A stretch of DNA of 64,000 bases, from the NCBI GenBank assembly GCA_963783045.1, contig CAWAMD010000002.1, forward strand, positions 1-64,000, read 5' to 3'. This document shows, piece by piece, positions 1-8,104 of the stretch. The notes under the pieces are model-generated. The model saw only the letters and a list, made by a program, of their open reading frames with translations. It searched no databases and was not told where the DNA came from. Made by a program: the position numbers and the translations under genes. This DNA comes from CAWAMD01 sp963783045. Its GTDB lineage: Bacteria; Actinomycetota; Nitriliruptoria; Nitriliruptorales; Nitriliruptoraceae. The stretch's first letter is position 1. The number at the start of each line of letters is the position of its first letter.

Positions 1-44
1 GCCTTGTAAGCGGCCGGTCAGGGGTTCGAATCCCCTCCTCGGCT
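1..44 (+). tRNA. tRNA-Thr(TGT), 3' part
   Basis: Only the 3' portion is in the window. An anticodon loop CTTGTAA at 3-9 gives anticodon TGT (Thr, ACA codons). The 3' anticodon-stem strand, a 5-base variable loop, a T-arm with the TTCGAAT loop at 25-31 closed by AGGGG/CCCCT, and the acceptor strand CCTCGGC with discriminator T follow in order. CCA is not encoded. The D-arm and 5' acceptor strand lie upstream of the window. Confidence 0.85.
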
Positions 45-54
45 CTCGACGTTT

Positions 55-76
55 CCGCAGGTGAGAGCGGGTTTTT
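55..76 (+). terminator. possible Rho-independent terminator after tRNA-Thr
   Basis: CCGC (55-58) and GCGG (67-70) can pair around an 8-base loop and are followed by GTTTTT (71-76). The stem is only 4 bp, so this is weak, but T runs are rare in this GC-rich sequence and the position just after the tRNA fits. Confidence 0.4.
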
Positions 77-129
77 CGTCGTCACTCCGGCACGCCCGCG
101 GGCTAAGGCAGCGACGCGGCACCGCCAGG

Positions 130-324
130 TCAGCCCCGGACCGCTGCCAGGATCACCAGCACGACCACCGCTGCCGTGATGCCGATGAGTGCACCCGGGA
201 GGATGACCTGGCGAACGATGCGACTTGCGCCCTGGCCGCCCGCCCGACCGGCCTGACGGGCAGCGGCCAGACGGTCGCTCATGGTCGGCTTTCGACGCTC
301 CTCATTCTGCTCAGAAGAGGCCAC
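130..324 (-). CDS. small single-pass membrane protein, hypothetical
   Basis: 64 aa from a GTG start with GGAGAGG about 9 bases upstream. An internal ATG at residue 15, also behind a GAGGAG, would give a 50-aa product. The N-terminal part is hydrophilic and Arg/Gln-rich. The C-terminal ~25 residues form one hydrophobic helix (roughly 39-61) ending in a short Arg-Gly tail, so a tail-anchored or single-span inner membrane protein is likely. I recognise no family. It lies between the tRNA and a VOC-domain gene and shares no obvious operon. Confidence 0.5.
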   Translation of the reverse strand: MASSEQNEERRKPTMSDRLAAARQAGRAGGQGASRIVRQVILPGALIGITAAVVVLVILAAVRG

Positions 325-490
325 CGAAGAGATCCTCTCCCTATCCCACAGGTCAACGACGATGACACGACCGGTGCAACGACGTTACCGAAACGACGTT
401 ATCGATAGGGGTCGCCAACGGATGAGGGCGCACCGGGCACGGTGAGCAGCACGAGGTCGTCCCCCGTGCCGCCCCGCCATCGTGCTCCGG

Positions 491-1384
491 CTACTGCGAC
501 GCCGGCACGCCGTCGTAGGCACGCCGCAGCGCCGCCACGTCGAACTTCTTCATCCCGAGGAACGCCTGGGTGACCCGCGCCCGCTGCTCCTCGCTGCCGG
601 AGCCCAGCATCTCCCCCATCTCGGCCGGCACGATCTGCCAGGAGACGCCGAACCGGTCCGCGAGCCAGCCGCACTGCTCGGCCTCGGGCACGGCGGACAG
701 CGCCTCCCAGTAGCGGTCGATCTCCGCCTGGTCGTCGCAGGTCACCATGAACGAGATCGCCTCGTTGAACGCGAACCGGTGGTCGTGCGCGCTGTCCATC
801 GCCGCGAACCGGCGGCCGCCGAGGCGGAAGCCGGCGTGCTTGACCGTGCCCGCCACGTCGGGCGCCTCGTCGGGGCCGTACCGCAGGACGTCCTCGATCC
901 CCGCGTCCGGGAACAGCGACGTGTAGAGGCCGATCGCCTCCTCGGCCTTGCCGCACACGTCACCGACGAACATCAGCGTCGGAGTGATGCGCTGCTCGCC
1001 GACGTCATCGGTGCGCATGACCTGCCACGACAGCCCGTAGCGGTCGGTGGTCCAGCCGTAGTGGTCGCTGAACGGGTAGGAACCCAGCGGCATGAGCGGC
1101 TCCCCGCCCTCGCCGAGCCGCTGCCACAGCGCATCGACCTCGTCCGCCGTCTCGCACGCGACGAGGAAGGACACCGACGGGTTGAACCGGAACATCGGCC
1201 CGGCGCTGATGGCCGCGAAGGGCTGGCCGGCCAGCTCGAACGACACCATCGCCGTGTCCCCGGACGGGGTGTCGCGGATGACGTTCACATCGACGATCCG
1301 TGAGTCCGGGAAGGTGTCGGTGTAGAGCTCGGCAGCCTCGACGGCCTCCCGGTCGAACCACAGGTGTGGGGTGATCCCCTGCAT
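491..1384 (-). CDS. tandem VOC (PhnB/3-demethylubiquinone methyltransferase-like) protein
   Basis: 297 aa with two homologous halves. Each opens with the PhnB-type pattern ITP-LWF/LMF followed by EAxxLYTxxFPD (about residues 4-27 and 133-160) and ends with the DRFG/DRYGLSWQ signature. This is the vicinal oxygen chelate fold found in small glyoxalase-like proteins annotated as 3-demethylubiquinone methyltransferases. The real reaction of this subgroup is generally unknown. Start ATG at 1384. It lies 137 bases downstream of the ECF sigma-factor gene on the same strand, a common pairing for this sigma group, so co-regulation is plausible. Confidence 0.75.
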   Translation of the reverse strand: MQGITPHLWFDREAVEAAELYTDTFPDSRIVDVNVIRDTPSGDTAMVSFELAGQPFAAISAGPMFRFNPSVSFLVACETADEVDALWQRLGEGGEPLMPLGSYPFSDHYGWTTDRYGLSWQVMRTDDVGEQRITPTLMFVGDVCGKAEEAIGLYTSLFPDAGIEDVLRYGPDEAPDVAGTVKHAGFRLGGRRFAAMDSAHDHRFAFNEAISFMVTCDDQAEIDRYWEALSAVPEAEQCGWLADRFGVSWQIVPAEMGEMLGSGSEEQRARVTQAFLGMKKFDVAALRRAYDGVPASQ

Positions 1385-1521
1385 GCAACCGTCCTCTCTG
1401 TCCTGGCGGCGGTGTCTCCCCCGTCTCGTCCGGCAGACGGTGCCGGCGCCGGCAACTCATCGGTTGGACCAGCCGCCGCGCGCCTGGCGCCGGCGGCCGA
1501 CCGGTCGTGCTGCGGGACGGC

Positions 1522-2505
1522 TCAGGCGTCGAGGTGCGACGGCAGCCCGAACATCGGGAACCACCGGTCGGTGTCGAGGAAGGCGTTGAGGCCGACGATC
1601 GTCCCCTCCGAGATCTCGAGGACCTGCAGCGCCCAGGGGTGGTAGCCGCCGTCCGGGTCGGGGCGGTACTGGCCGAAGGCGGGCGAGCCGTTCGCGACCG
1701 TGGGCACCAGCCGCGAGCCCCGGCAGCCGATCCCGGTGCCGAGGTACCAGCCGCGGATGTCGGCGGGGCCGCGCAGCCACAGCTCGAACGGCGGCATGGA
1801 CTGGACCACGTCCTCGTGCAGCAGCGCGGTCAGGTCGTCGAGGTCGTAGCGCTCGAACGCGTCGACGTAGCGGGCCAGCAGGGCCTGCTGCGCCGCGTCG
1901 AGCGGATCGAAGGTGTCGGTGTCACGGACCCCACGTTGGGCGAGCGTCGCGCGGGCGCGCTGCAGCGCGCTGTTGACGGAGGCCACGGAGGTCTCGAGCA
2001 GCGTCGCCGCCTCGGATGCCTGCCACCGGAGCACCTCACAGAGGATGAGCACGGCCCGCTGCCGCGCCGGCAGGTGCTGCAGCGCCGCGACGAAGGCGAG
2101 ACGGAGGGTGTCGCGCATCGCCGCGATCTCGGCCGGGTCGTCGGGCGCTTCGACGCGTGCGTCGGCGATGGGCTCGAGCCACTCGGCATCCGGCCGGGCC
2201 GCGGGCAGCGCCGCCGTGTGCGGCGACGCGGGGCCGAGGTCCATCGGCCGGACCCGCGCCCGCGGGCTGCGGTGCACGTCGATGCAGACGTTGTTCGCGA
2301 TCCGGTACAGCCAGGTGCGCAGCGACGACCGACCTTCGAAGGACGGGTACGCACGCCATGCGCGGACCAGCGTGTCCTGCGCGGCGTCCTCCGCCTCGCT
2401 CGACGACCCGAGCATCCGGTAGCAGAAACCGATCAGCTCGGGGCGGTAGGCCTCGAGCTCGGGGGCGATGCCCCGCGTTCCGGTCAGCGTCTGTGGCTCA
2501 GTCAC
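1522..2505 (-). CDS. ECF sigma-70 factor with C-terminal SnoaL-like domain (SigG/SigX5-like)
   Basis: 327 aa, GTG start. Region 2 is seen around residues 20-85 (ELIGFCYRMLGS, AEDAAQDTLVRAW, LRTWLYRIANNVCID). Region 4 is about residues 130-195 (LPARQRAVLIL, WQASEAATLLETSVASVNSALQRAR). The remaining ~130 residues look like a SnoaL/NTF2 fold (ARYVDAFERYDLDDLTALLHEDV). ECF factors with this fused domain usually lack a classical anti-sigma factor, and the extra domain is thought to control activity (family knowledge). The adjacent VOC gene downstream may be a target. A three-copy 35-bp palindromic repeat lies 87-170 bp upstream of its start. Confidence 0.85.
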   Translation of the reverse strand: MTEPQTLTGTRGIAPELEAYRPELIGFCYRMLGSSSEAEDAAQDTLVRAWRAYPSFEGRSSLRTWLYRIANNVCIDVHRSPRARVRPMDLGPASPHTAALPAARPDAEWLEPIADARVEAPDDPAEIAAMRDTLRLAFVAALQHLPARQRAVLILCEVLRWQASEAATLLETSVASVNSALQRARATLAQRGVRDTDTFDPLDAAQQALLARYVDAFERYDLDDLTALLHEDVVQSMPPFELWLRGPADIRGWYLGTGIGCRGSRLVPTVANGSPAFGQYRPDPDGGYHPWALQVLEISEGTIVGLNAFLDTDRWFPMFGLPSHLDA

Positions 2506-2591
2506 CCGACCACCTCTCCCTCTCCCGCGCCGAGCCTAGGTTGGATCGACGCCGTCCGTCCGATGATCTCTGCGTGGCAGAGATCGGCAGC

Positions 2592-2675
2592 GCTTCGGCC
2601 GAAGCACCTGCCACAGCCGAGCGAACGCTTCGGCCGAAGCACCTGCCACAGCCGATCGAACGCTTCGGCCGAAGC
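2592..2675. repeat. 35-bp tandem array, three palindromic cores
   Basis: The perfect 14-bp palindrome GCTTCGGCCGAAGC occurs at 2592-2605, 2627-2640 and 2662-2675, an exact 35-bp period. The 21-bp spacers are nearly identical (ACCTGCCACAGCCGA, then GCGAAC or TCGAAC). The array lies between the 3' end of doxX and the 5' end of the ECF sigma gene, so it sits in the likely promoter region of the latter. It could be a set of operator sites or a slippage-expanded palindrome. Confidence 0.85.
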
Positions 2676-2711
2676 GCCCGGCGCCCCGACCGGCCGCTGG
2701 ATGCCGGCCGG

Positions 2712-3242
2712 TCACCCCTCCGCCGGGGGCGGACGCCGGCTGCGCCAGCGCACCACGCCCCCGCCCACACCGATCACCAGGGCCATCGCACCGGGAACCA
2801 CCCCGGACAGGTGCAGCCCGAGGACCGCGTCGAGGGACAGGCCGCCCGGCCCCGTGGTCGCCAGCGCCCACGCGACGACGACGAGGTAGCCGTTGAGCTC
2901 CCAGCCCTTGCGGACCGACCAGAACCCGCCCGACGCGTTGTTCACGAACGCGGCCGTGGTCATCGTCCCGATCATCGCCGCCGCGGCCACCGGCGTCAGC
3001 AGCCCCAGCGCGAGCCCGAGCCCGCCCGACACCTCGCTCCCGCCGGCCATGACGGCCGCGACACGACCGTCCCCGAACCCGAGACTCCGGAACCAGCCGG
3101 CGGTGCCCGTCAGCCCACCGCCCCCGAACCAGCCGAAGAGCTTCTGGAAGCCGTGCAGCGAGAACGTGATGCCCACGAGCACCCGCAGCAGCAACAGGCC
3201 GGCGTCGACGGCGAACGGCAGGTCGGTCGCGGCGATGGTCAT
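2712..3242 (-). CDS. DoxX family membrane protein
   Basis: 176 aa from an ATG preceded by AAGGACGGAG. It has four predicted membrane helices and the DoxX family pattern: LLLLRVLVGITFSLHGFQKLFGWFG near the N-terminus, then GTAGWF, GGLGLALGLLTPVAAAAMIGTM, and a C-terminal helix before a basic tail. DoxX proteins are small integral membrane proteins; some act with oxidoreductases in redox stress, but the role of this one is unknown. A 13-bp tandem array begins 12 bp upstream of the start codon. Confidence 0.8.
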   Translation of the reverse strand: MTIAATDLPFAVDAGLLLLRVLVGITFSLHGFQKLFGWFGGGGLTGTAGWFRSLGFGDGRVAAVMAGGSEVSGGLGLALGLLTPVAAAAMIGTMTTAAFVNNASGGFWSVRKGWELNGYLVVVAWALATTGPGGLSLDAVLGLHLSGVVPGAMALVIGVGGGVVRWRSRRPPPAEG

Positions 3243-3253
3243 CTCCGTCCTTC

Positions 3254-3318
3254 TCGGTGAGGCTGCTCGGTGAGGCTGCTCGGTGAGGCTGCTCGGTGTG
3301 GCTGCTCGGCGGGTGTGC
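3254..3318. repeat. 13-bp tandem array in divergent promoter region
   Basis: TCGGTGAGGCTGC is repeated perfectly at 3254-3266, 3267-3279 and 3280-3292. A fourth copy with one change (TCGGTGTGGCTGC) is at 3293-3305 and a degenerate fifth runs to 3318. It lies between divergent doxX (start 3242) and the LuxR regulator (start 3400), directly in the doxX 5' region. The core GCTGCTCGGTG closely resembles that of the 16-bp array at 26571. Confidence 0.85.
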
Positions 3319-3399
3319 GCCGTCGGCCCCCGCGCATCGGCGCTGCAAAGGCCACCACAACGCTCGGGCCGGTGCCATACTGCCGGCGGGAGCGGGACG

Positions 3400-5049
3400 A
3401 TGGACGACCATTCCGAACGGTTGCGGCGGGCGCGGGCCGCGCGAGGTCGGCGCGACTGGCCGGCGGTGTACCAGGAGCTCGCCCCCGCAGGCGATGCGGG
3501 GATGCTCGGCGCCGACGACCTCGCGGCGCTGAGCGACGCCTGCTGGTGGCTCGGGCGCATCGACGAGTGCCTGACCGCCGGCCAGGCCGCCGTCGCCGCC
3601 TACCTCGACGACGAGCGGCCGACCGACGCCGCCATGGCCGCGCTCTCGGTGGCGATCTCCCTCGCGCTGCGCGGAGAGGCGTCGGCCGCCTCGGGCTGGA
3701 TCGCTCGGTGCCGACGGGTCCTCGACGGCCTGCCGGCCGGGCCGGCGCACGGCTACCTGCGCTACGTGGTGGAGGTCGAGGGCGGCCTCGACGGGACGGA
3801 CCCGGACGCCGTCGCCGAGGCGGCCCGGTGGGTCGCGGCCCTCGGACGCGACCACGGCGAGCCCAACCTGGTGGCGCTCGGCGTGCTCGGGGAGGGCCGC
3901 GCGCTGCTGCGTTCCGGTGCGGTCGACCGGGGCACCGCCCTGCTCGACGAGGCGATGCTGGCCGTTCGCGCCGGGGACCTCGATCCGGAGTGGGCCGGCA
4001 ACATCTACTGCCACCTGATGGCCGCCTGCCACGAGGTGGCCGACATCGCCCGGGCCCGCGAGTGGACCGAGGCGACGGCCGACTGGCTCGCGGCGCTGCC
4101 GGCCGCAGTGATGTTCACCGGCATCTGCCGGGTCCACCGCTCGCAGGTCCTGCAGGTCACCGGCGCCTGGGACCGCGCCGAGCAGGAGGCGGCCCGGGTC
4201 GTCGACGACCTGGCCGGCATCCACGTGGCGACCGTCGCGGAGGCGCACTACCAGGTCGGCGAGCTGCGCCGGCTCCGCGGCGACGAGGCCGGCGCGGAGG
4301 CGGCCTACGCCCGGGCCCGGGCGCACGGCCGCGACCCGCAGCCCGGTCTGGCCCTGCTGCGGCTCGTGCAGGGACACGTGCATGCGGCCGTGGCCGGTAT
4401 CGGCGCAGCCGTGCGTGCAGCGAGCGCCGACGAGACGGCGCGGGCACGGCTCGCCGCCGCGCAGGCGGAGATCGCGCTCGGCGCCGGGGACCTGGCGGCG
4501 GCCGACGCTGCGTGCGCGGCCCTCGAGGACGCGGCGGCCCGGTACGGGACCTCGGGCCTGGAGGCGGCGGCTCTGCAGTGGCGCGGCGCGGTGGCGCTCG
4601 CGCGGGGCCGGCCGGCCGAGGCGCTCGCGGCGCTGCGGGCCGCATGCCGGCGCTGGCACGAGGTCCACGCGGCCTACGACGCGGCCCGCACCTGCGTGCT
4701 GCTCGGCCGGGCCTACCGGGCGCTCGGTGACGAGGGCACCGCCCAGGACGAGTGGTCGACGGCACGCGCCGCCTTCGCCGAGCTCGGCGCCACCGTCGCC
4801 CGCGACCGGGTCGCGACACTGCAGGACGGACGGTCACGGCCGGGCGGGCTGACCGACCGCGAGGCCGAGGTGCTCGCCCTCGTGGCGACCGGCCGCACGA
4901 ACCGCGAGGTCGCCGACGTGCTCGTCCTGAGCGAGAAGACGGTCGCGCGGCACCTGTCCAACATCTTCACGAAGCTCGACGTGTCGACCCGCACGGAGGC
5001 CGCCGCCTTCGCCTACACCCACGGCATCGCATCCACCCCGGACGGGTGA
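3400..5049 (+). CDS. LuxR-type transcriptional regulator with helical-repeat N-terminus
   Basis: 549 aa. I chose the ATG at 3400 because GGGAGCGGG precedes it and the protein then begins with a soluble helical stretch (MDDHSERLRRARAARGRRDW). Residues ~1-470 are Ala/Arg-rich helical repeats (TPR-like). The C-terminal ~65 residues are a canonical LuxR/GerE helix-turn-helix: LTDREAEVLALVATGRTN, then VADVLVLSEKTVARHLSNIF, then KLDVSTRTEAAAFA. There is no visible P-loop, so it is not a full STAND/MalT ATPase. It directly precedes a methyltransferase gene, the usual arrangement for this regulator type. The ligand is unknown. Confidence 0.85.
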   Translation: MDDHSERLRRARAARGRRDWPAVYQELAPAGDAGMLGADDLAALSDACWWLGRIDECLTAGQAAVAAYLDDERPTDAAMAALSVAISLALRGEASAASGWIARCRRVLDGLPAGPAHGYLRYVVEVEGGLDGTDPDAVAEAARWVAALGRDHGEPNLVALGVLGEGRALLRSGAVDRGTALLDEAMLAVRAGDLDPEWAGNIYCHLMAACHEVADIARAREWTEATADWLAALPAAVMFTGICRVHRSQVLQVTGAWDRAEQEAARVVDDLAGIHVATVAEAHYQVGELRRLRGDEAGAEAAYARARAHGRDPQPGLALLRLVQGHVHAAVAGIGAAVRAASADETARARLAAAQAEIALGAGDLAAADAACAALEDAAARYGTSGLEAAALQWRGAVALARGRPAEALAALRAACRRWHEVHAAYDAARTCVLLGRAYRALGDEGTAQDEWSTARAAFAELGATVARDRVATLQDGRSRPGGLTDREAEVLALVATGRTNREVADVLVLSEKTVARHLSNIFTKLDVSTRTEAAAFAYTHGIASTPDG

Positions 5050-5138
5050 CCGAAGCCACCGGGTGTGGGTAGATCGACCCATCCGCCGTGAGCGGGTTTG
5101 CGCATCCTGCCCGATGATCCCGTGCCGGGGCGCTCGTA

Positions 5139-5160
5139 GCGTCGGTCGTACCACCGACGC
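5139..5160. promoter_or_regulatory. inverted repeat upstream of methyltransferase gene
   Basis: GCGTCGGT (5139-5146) and ACCGACGC (5153-5160) form a perfect 8-bp inverted repeat with a 6-base spacer, 18 bases before the methyltransferase start codon. It could be an operator for the LuxR regulator encoded just upstream, or a small hairpin. No experiment supports either. Confidence 0.4.
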
Positions 5161-5178
5161 CGACGACGAGGAGCCACC

Positions 5179-6306
5179 ATGTCGAGCACCGTCGCTACCG
5201 ACCCGCGCACCACCACCGCCACGAACGGCCGGCCCACGACCGGACCGGACACGCCCGACCCCGCCCGGGTGGAAGCGTTCTCGCAGCAGCTGTTCGGCTG
5301 CTACACGGGCGGCATGCTGACCTACCTGGTCGACATCGGCCACCGCACCGGCCTCTTCGCCGCCGCGGCCGACGGGCCCGGCACGAGCCGCCAGCTCGCC
5401 GACCGTGCCGGCCTGCACGAGCGCTACGTGCGAGAGTGGCTCGGGGCCATGGTCACCGGCGGGATCGTGGAGTACGACGCGGACTCCGACACCTACGCGC
5501 TGCCCACCGAGCACGCCCTGTGCCTGACGGGGGACGGCGCGACGAACCTGGCGCCCTTCGCCCTGCTCAACACCCACCTCGCCAAGCACGTCGGCGAGGT
5601 CACCGAGGCCTTCCAGGAGGGCGGTGGCGTGCCCTACGACCGCTTCCGCCCCGAGTTCACCGACGTCATGGACGGCCTCGGTCGTGGCGGGCTCGACGAG
5701 GCCCTGCTGACCGACTGGCTCGCGCTCGTGCCGGACGTGCGCGACCGGCTCGCGTCGGGCGCCCGGGTGGTCGACATCGGCTGCGGGACCGGGCACGCGG
5801 TCGTCCTCATGGCCACCGCCTTCCCGGACTCGACGTTCGTCGGCTACGACATCGCCGAGGACGCGATCTCGTGCGCCCGTGCCGAGGCCGCCGAGGCCGG
5901 GGCAGACAACGCCCGCTTCGAGGTCCGCGACGCGGCCACGCTCGACGAGCAGGACTCCTTCGACGTGGCGTTCGTCTTCGACGCCATCCACGACCAGGCG
6001 GCGCCCGGCAGGGTGCTTGCGAACATCCGGCGGTCGCTCGTCGGGGACGGGGCCTTCCTGATGTTCGAGCCGGCCGTCTCCTCGCGTCTCGAGGACAACC
6101 TCGCGCACCCGCTGGCACCGTTCCTCTACGCCATCAGCACGCTGCACTGCCTGACGATCTCGCTCGCGGAGGACGGCGCCGGCCTCGGCACCGCCTGGGG
6201 CCGCGAGGTCGCCTGCCGCATGCTCGACGAGGCCGGCTTCGGCACCGTCGCGGTGCGCGACCTGCCGAACGAGCCGATCAACGCCCTGTTCGTCGCCCGA
6301 CCCTGA
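5179..6306 (+). CDS. class I SAM-dependent methyltransferase with N-terminal winged helix
   Basis: 375 aa; ATG preceded by GAGGAGCC. Residues ~30-110 look like the winged-helix/dimerisation region seen in small-molecule methyltransferases (LVDIGHRTGLF, RQLADRAGLHERYVREWLGAMV, GGIVEY). The SAM-binding motif is VVDIGCGTGHAVVLMA around residue 195, followed by FVGYDIAEDAI and the acidic motif DVAFVFDAIHDQ. The substrate is unknown. Lying 129 bp downstream of the LuxR-type regulator on the same strand, it is probably that regulator's target. Confidence 0.85.
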   Translation: MSSTVATDPRTTTATNGRPTTGPDTPDPARVEAFSQQLFGCYTGGMLTYLVDIGHRTGLFAAAADGPGTSRQLADRAGLHERYVREWLGAMVTGGIVEYDADSDTYALPTEHALCLTGDGATNLAPFALLNTHLAKHVGEVTEAFQEGGGVPYDRFRPEFTDVMDGLGRGGLDEALLTDWLALVPDVRDRLASGARVVDIGCGTGHAVVLMATAFPDSTFVGYDIAEDAISCARAEAAEAGADNARFEVRDAATLDEQDSFDVAFVFDAIHDQAAPGRVLANIRRSLVGDGAFLMFEPAVSSRLEDNLAHPLAPFLYAISTLHCLTISLAEDGAGLGTAWGREVACRMLDEAGFGTVAVRDLPNEPINALFVARP

Positions 6307-6377
6307 CCGGGCCGTCGGGAGCCAGACGGGTCCGGGCCGGGGCGTCCGGTCCGGACCCGCGTCCGGTCCGCCCCGCG

Positions 6378-7097
6378 TCAGGCGGCGCGAACGAGATCGC
6401 CGTGGACCTGCGGCACGCTGGCCGGGCGGTCATGAGGAGGCATCTCGCTGCCGTGCCCGACGAGGATGCCGTGCAGCACGATGTGCGCGACGACGGGCGT
6501 CAGCCAGCTACCGGTCAGCAGGAACCCGGCCGAGAGCACGGTCAGGGCCACGGCGACGGGCATGAGCTTGCGGACGCTGCGGTAGCTCCAGTAGCCGAGG
6601 TGATGGATCACGATGACCGCGACGGACGCGACGAGGGGGATGCCCCACAGCGCGACCGTGCCGGCCGTCCCGCTCCAGCCGAGCGAGTGGATCGCCTGCC
6701 ACGCCATGAAGGGCGGGAGGCCCGACAGCAGCAGACCCTCCGCGGTGCCGTAGACGACGCCTTCCCATCCCAGGGCGGCCCAGCGTGCCGTCCCGTGGAC
6801 GGGCCGGTCGACCGGCTGCTGGAGCGCCGGGACGGCAAGGACGGCGCCGATGACGAGGCCGGCCACCACCCCCGAGACCCAGCGGGCGGTGAGCACCTCA
6901 CGGACGCCCACCCCCAGCCAGAGGACGTAGCCCGCGGCGAGGCCGGCCGTGGCCAGCAGCAGGAGCGGGATGTACGGACCCTTACGGATGTGCAGGCGGG
7001 TCCCCGACAGCCAGGCCACCTCGAACGCGACGACGGTCAGTCCGAGGAGCCAGAGCAGCGACCCCCACCAGGAGGCGGTTTCGGTTGGGACAGGCAT
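6378..7097 (-). CDS. polytopic membrane protein, possibly CPBP/CAAX-protease-like
   Basis: 239 aa; ATG at 7097 behind GGAGGGAG. About seven hydrophobic segments. Conserved-looking polar groups occur inside the membrane region: GTAEGLLLSGLPP, VIHHLGYWSYR and VVAHIVLHG. The Glu and two His groups recall the CPBP intramembrane protease layout, but the EExxxR motif is not intact, so I do not assert activity. It lies downstream of the epimerase on the same strand, separated by 124 bp. Confidence 0.6.
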   Translation of the reverse strand: MPVPTETASWWGSLLWLLGLTVVAFEVAWLSGTRLHIRKGPYIPLLLLATAGLAAGYVLWLGVGVREVLTARWVSGVVAGLVIGAVLAVPALQQPVDRPVHGTARWAALGWEGVVYGTAEGLLLSGLPPFMAWQAIHSLGWSGTAGTVALWGIPLVASVAVIVIHHLGYWSYRSVRKLMPVAVALTVLSAGFLLTGSWLTPVVAHIVLHGILVGHGSEMPPHDRPASVPQVHGDLVRAA

Positions 7098-7221
7098 GGT
7101 TCGACTCCCTCCGGGCAGCTCCCGGGCAGCCCGCTGTCCCCTTCCCCACGGTGCGCCGACGGGCGGGATCGCAGCAGGGCCGCAGGTCACGGTGTCCCAG
7201 GGCCCTGTGTCGGTCAAACGA

Positions 7222-8067
7222 TCACCGTGACGCCCGGGCGGCCTCCCGCAGCGCGGTGACCAGCCCCGGCCAGACCTCACGCATGCTGGCGGCCCGGGGT
7301 GCCCATGTCGTGGCGTCGCGCAGGCGCCGGTTCGCGATGCGCAGCGAGCGGCCCTGCACCTTCACCCGCGGCAGCGACCCGACGACCTGCGGTGGGAGGT
7401 GGATGCTCCGGCCCAGCACGTCGGCGAGGACGGCCGCGTGCTCCGCACGGGTCATCGGGTCGTCCTCCGCGACGTTGTAGCGGCCGGCCGGCGCATCGAG
7501 CGCTGCGACGACCGCGGCCGCTGCGTCGTCGGCGTGCACGTAGCTGACGTACCCGTCGTGGTCGCCCACGAGCGGCAGCACCCCCCGCTCGAGCATCGGC
7601 AGCATCGTCTGCAGGTGGTCGCTGTCCGCCGACACGAACTGACCGAACCGCAGGACGACGCCGGTTCCGCCACCCGCCGTGAACCGGGCGGCCTGCTCCT
7701 CGGCCACGAGCGCGCTCTCGAGGAACGTCGAGGGCTCGATCGGGGCGTCCTCGTCGACCCACGCGTCGCCGGCGTCGGCGTAGAGCAGGGCGATCGACTC
7801 CTGGACGTACCGCGACGCCCCGGCGGCCAGGGCCGCGTCCACGAGGTTCCGGGACGCCTCGGCGCGCAGCCGGTCGTTGGTCGCCCACGCCCGCGCGAAG
7901 GCCATCTTCGCGGTTGGTGGGATGTGGGTGGCGAGGTTGCACACGGCGTCGTGGCCCTCGACCGCCGCCCGCACCGCGTGGGCGTCGAACAGGTCGACGC
8001 GGACCGGCGTGGCGCCGGCCGCGCGCAGCTGGTCCGCCTTGGCGTCGGTGCGGGCGACGCCCGTCAC
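7222..8067 (-). pseudogene. NAD(P)-dependent epimerase/dehydratase, N-terminus missing
   Basis: 281 aa from the only usable start (GTG 8067). It matches atypical SDR epimerases internally (VEGHDAVCNLATHIPP, ASRYVQESIALLYADAG, YVSYVHADDAAAAVVAAL, GRYNVAEDDP). However, it begins in the middle of the family's second strand: codons before the GTG still read AGHE, as in the usual AGHEVTGVAR. The ~27 residues with the nucleotide-binding GxxGxxG loop are absent, replaced by the 3' end of the preceding metalloprotease gene. A 30-bp inverted repeat marks the junction. I infer a 5'-truncated, probably non-functional gene, or an assembly/indel problem. Confidence 0.6.
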
Positions 8068-8074
8068 CTCGTGG

Positions 8075-8104
8075 CCGGCGCCGTCCTGATCAGGACCGCG
8101 CCGG
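8075..8104. repeat. 30-bp near-perfect inverted repeat at gene junction
   Basis: Centre GTCCTGATCAGGAC (8083-8096) is a perfect 14-bp palindrome. The flanking 7-mers CCGGCGC and GCGCCGG extend it to 30 bp with a single C:C mismatch pair. It covers the stop codon of the metalloprotease gene (8090-8092) and abuts the truncated epimerase start. It may be a terminator-like element or a rearrangement scar. Confidence 0.7.

Noticed and set aside
2157..3260. 367-residue plus-strand frame over the 35-bp array and doxX
   Set aside because: Arg/Pro-rich antisense translation, no start context, covers well-supported minus-strand genes.
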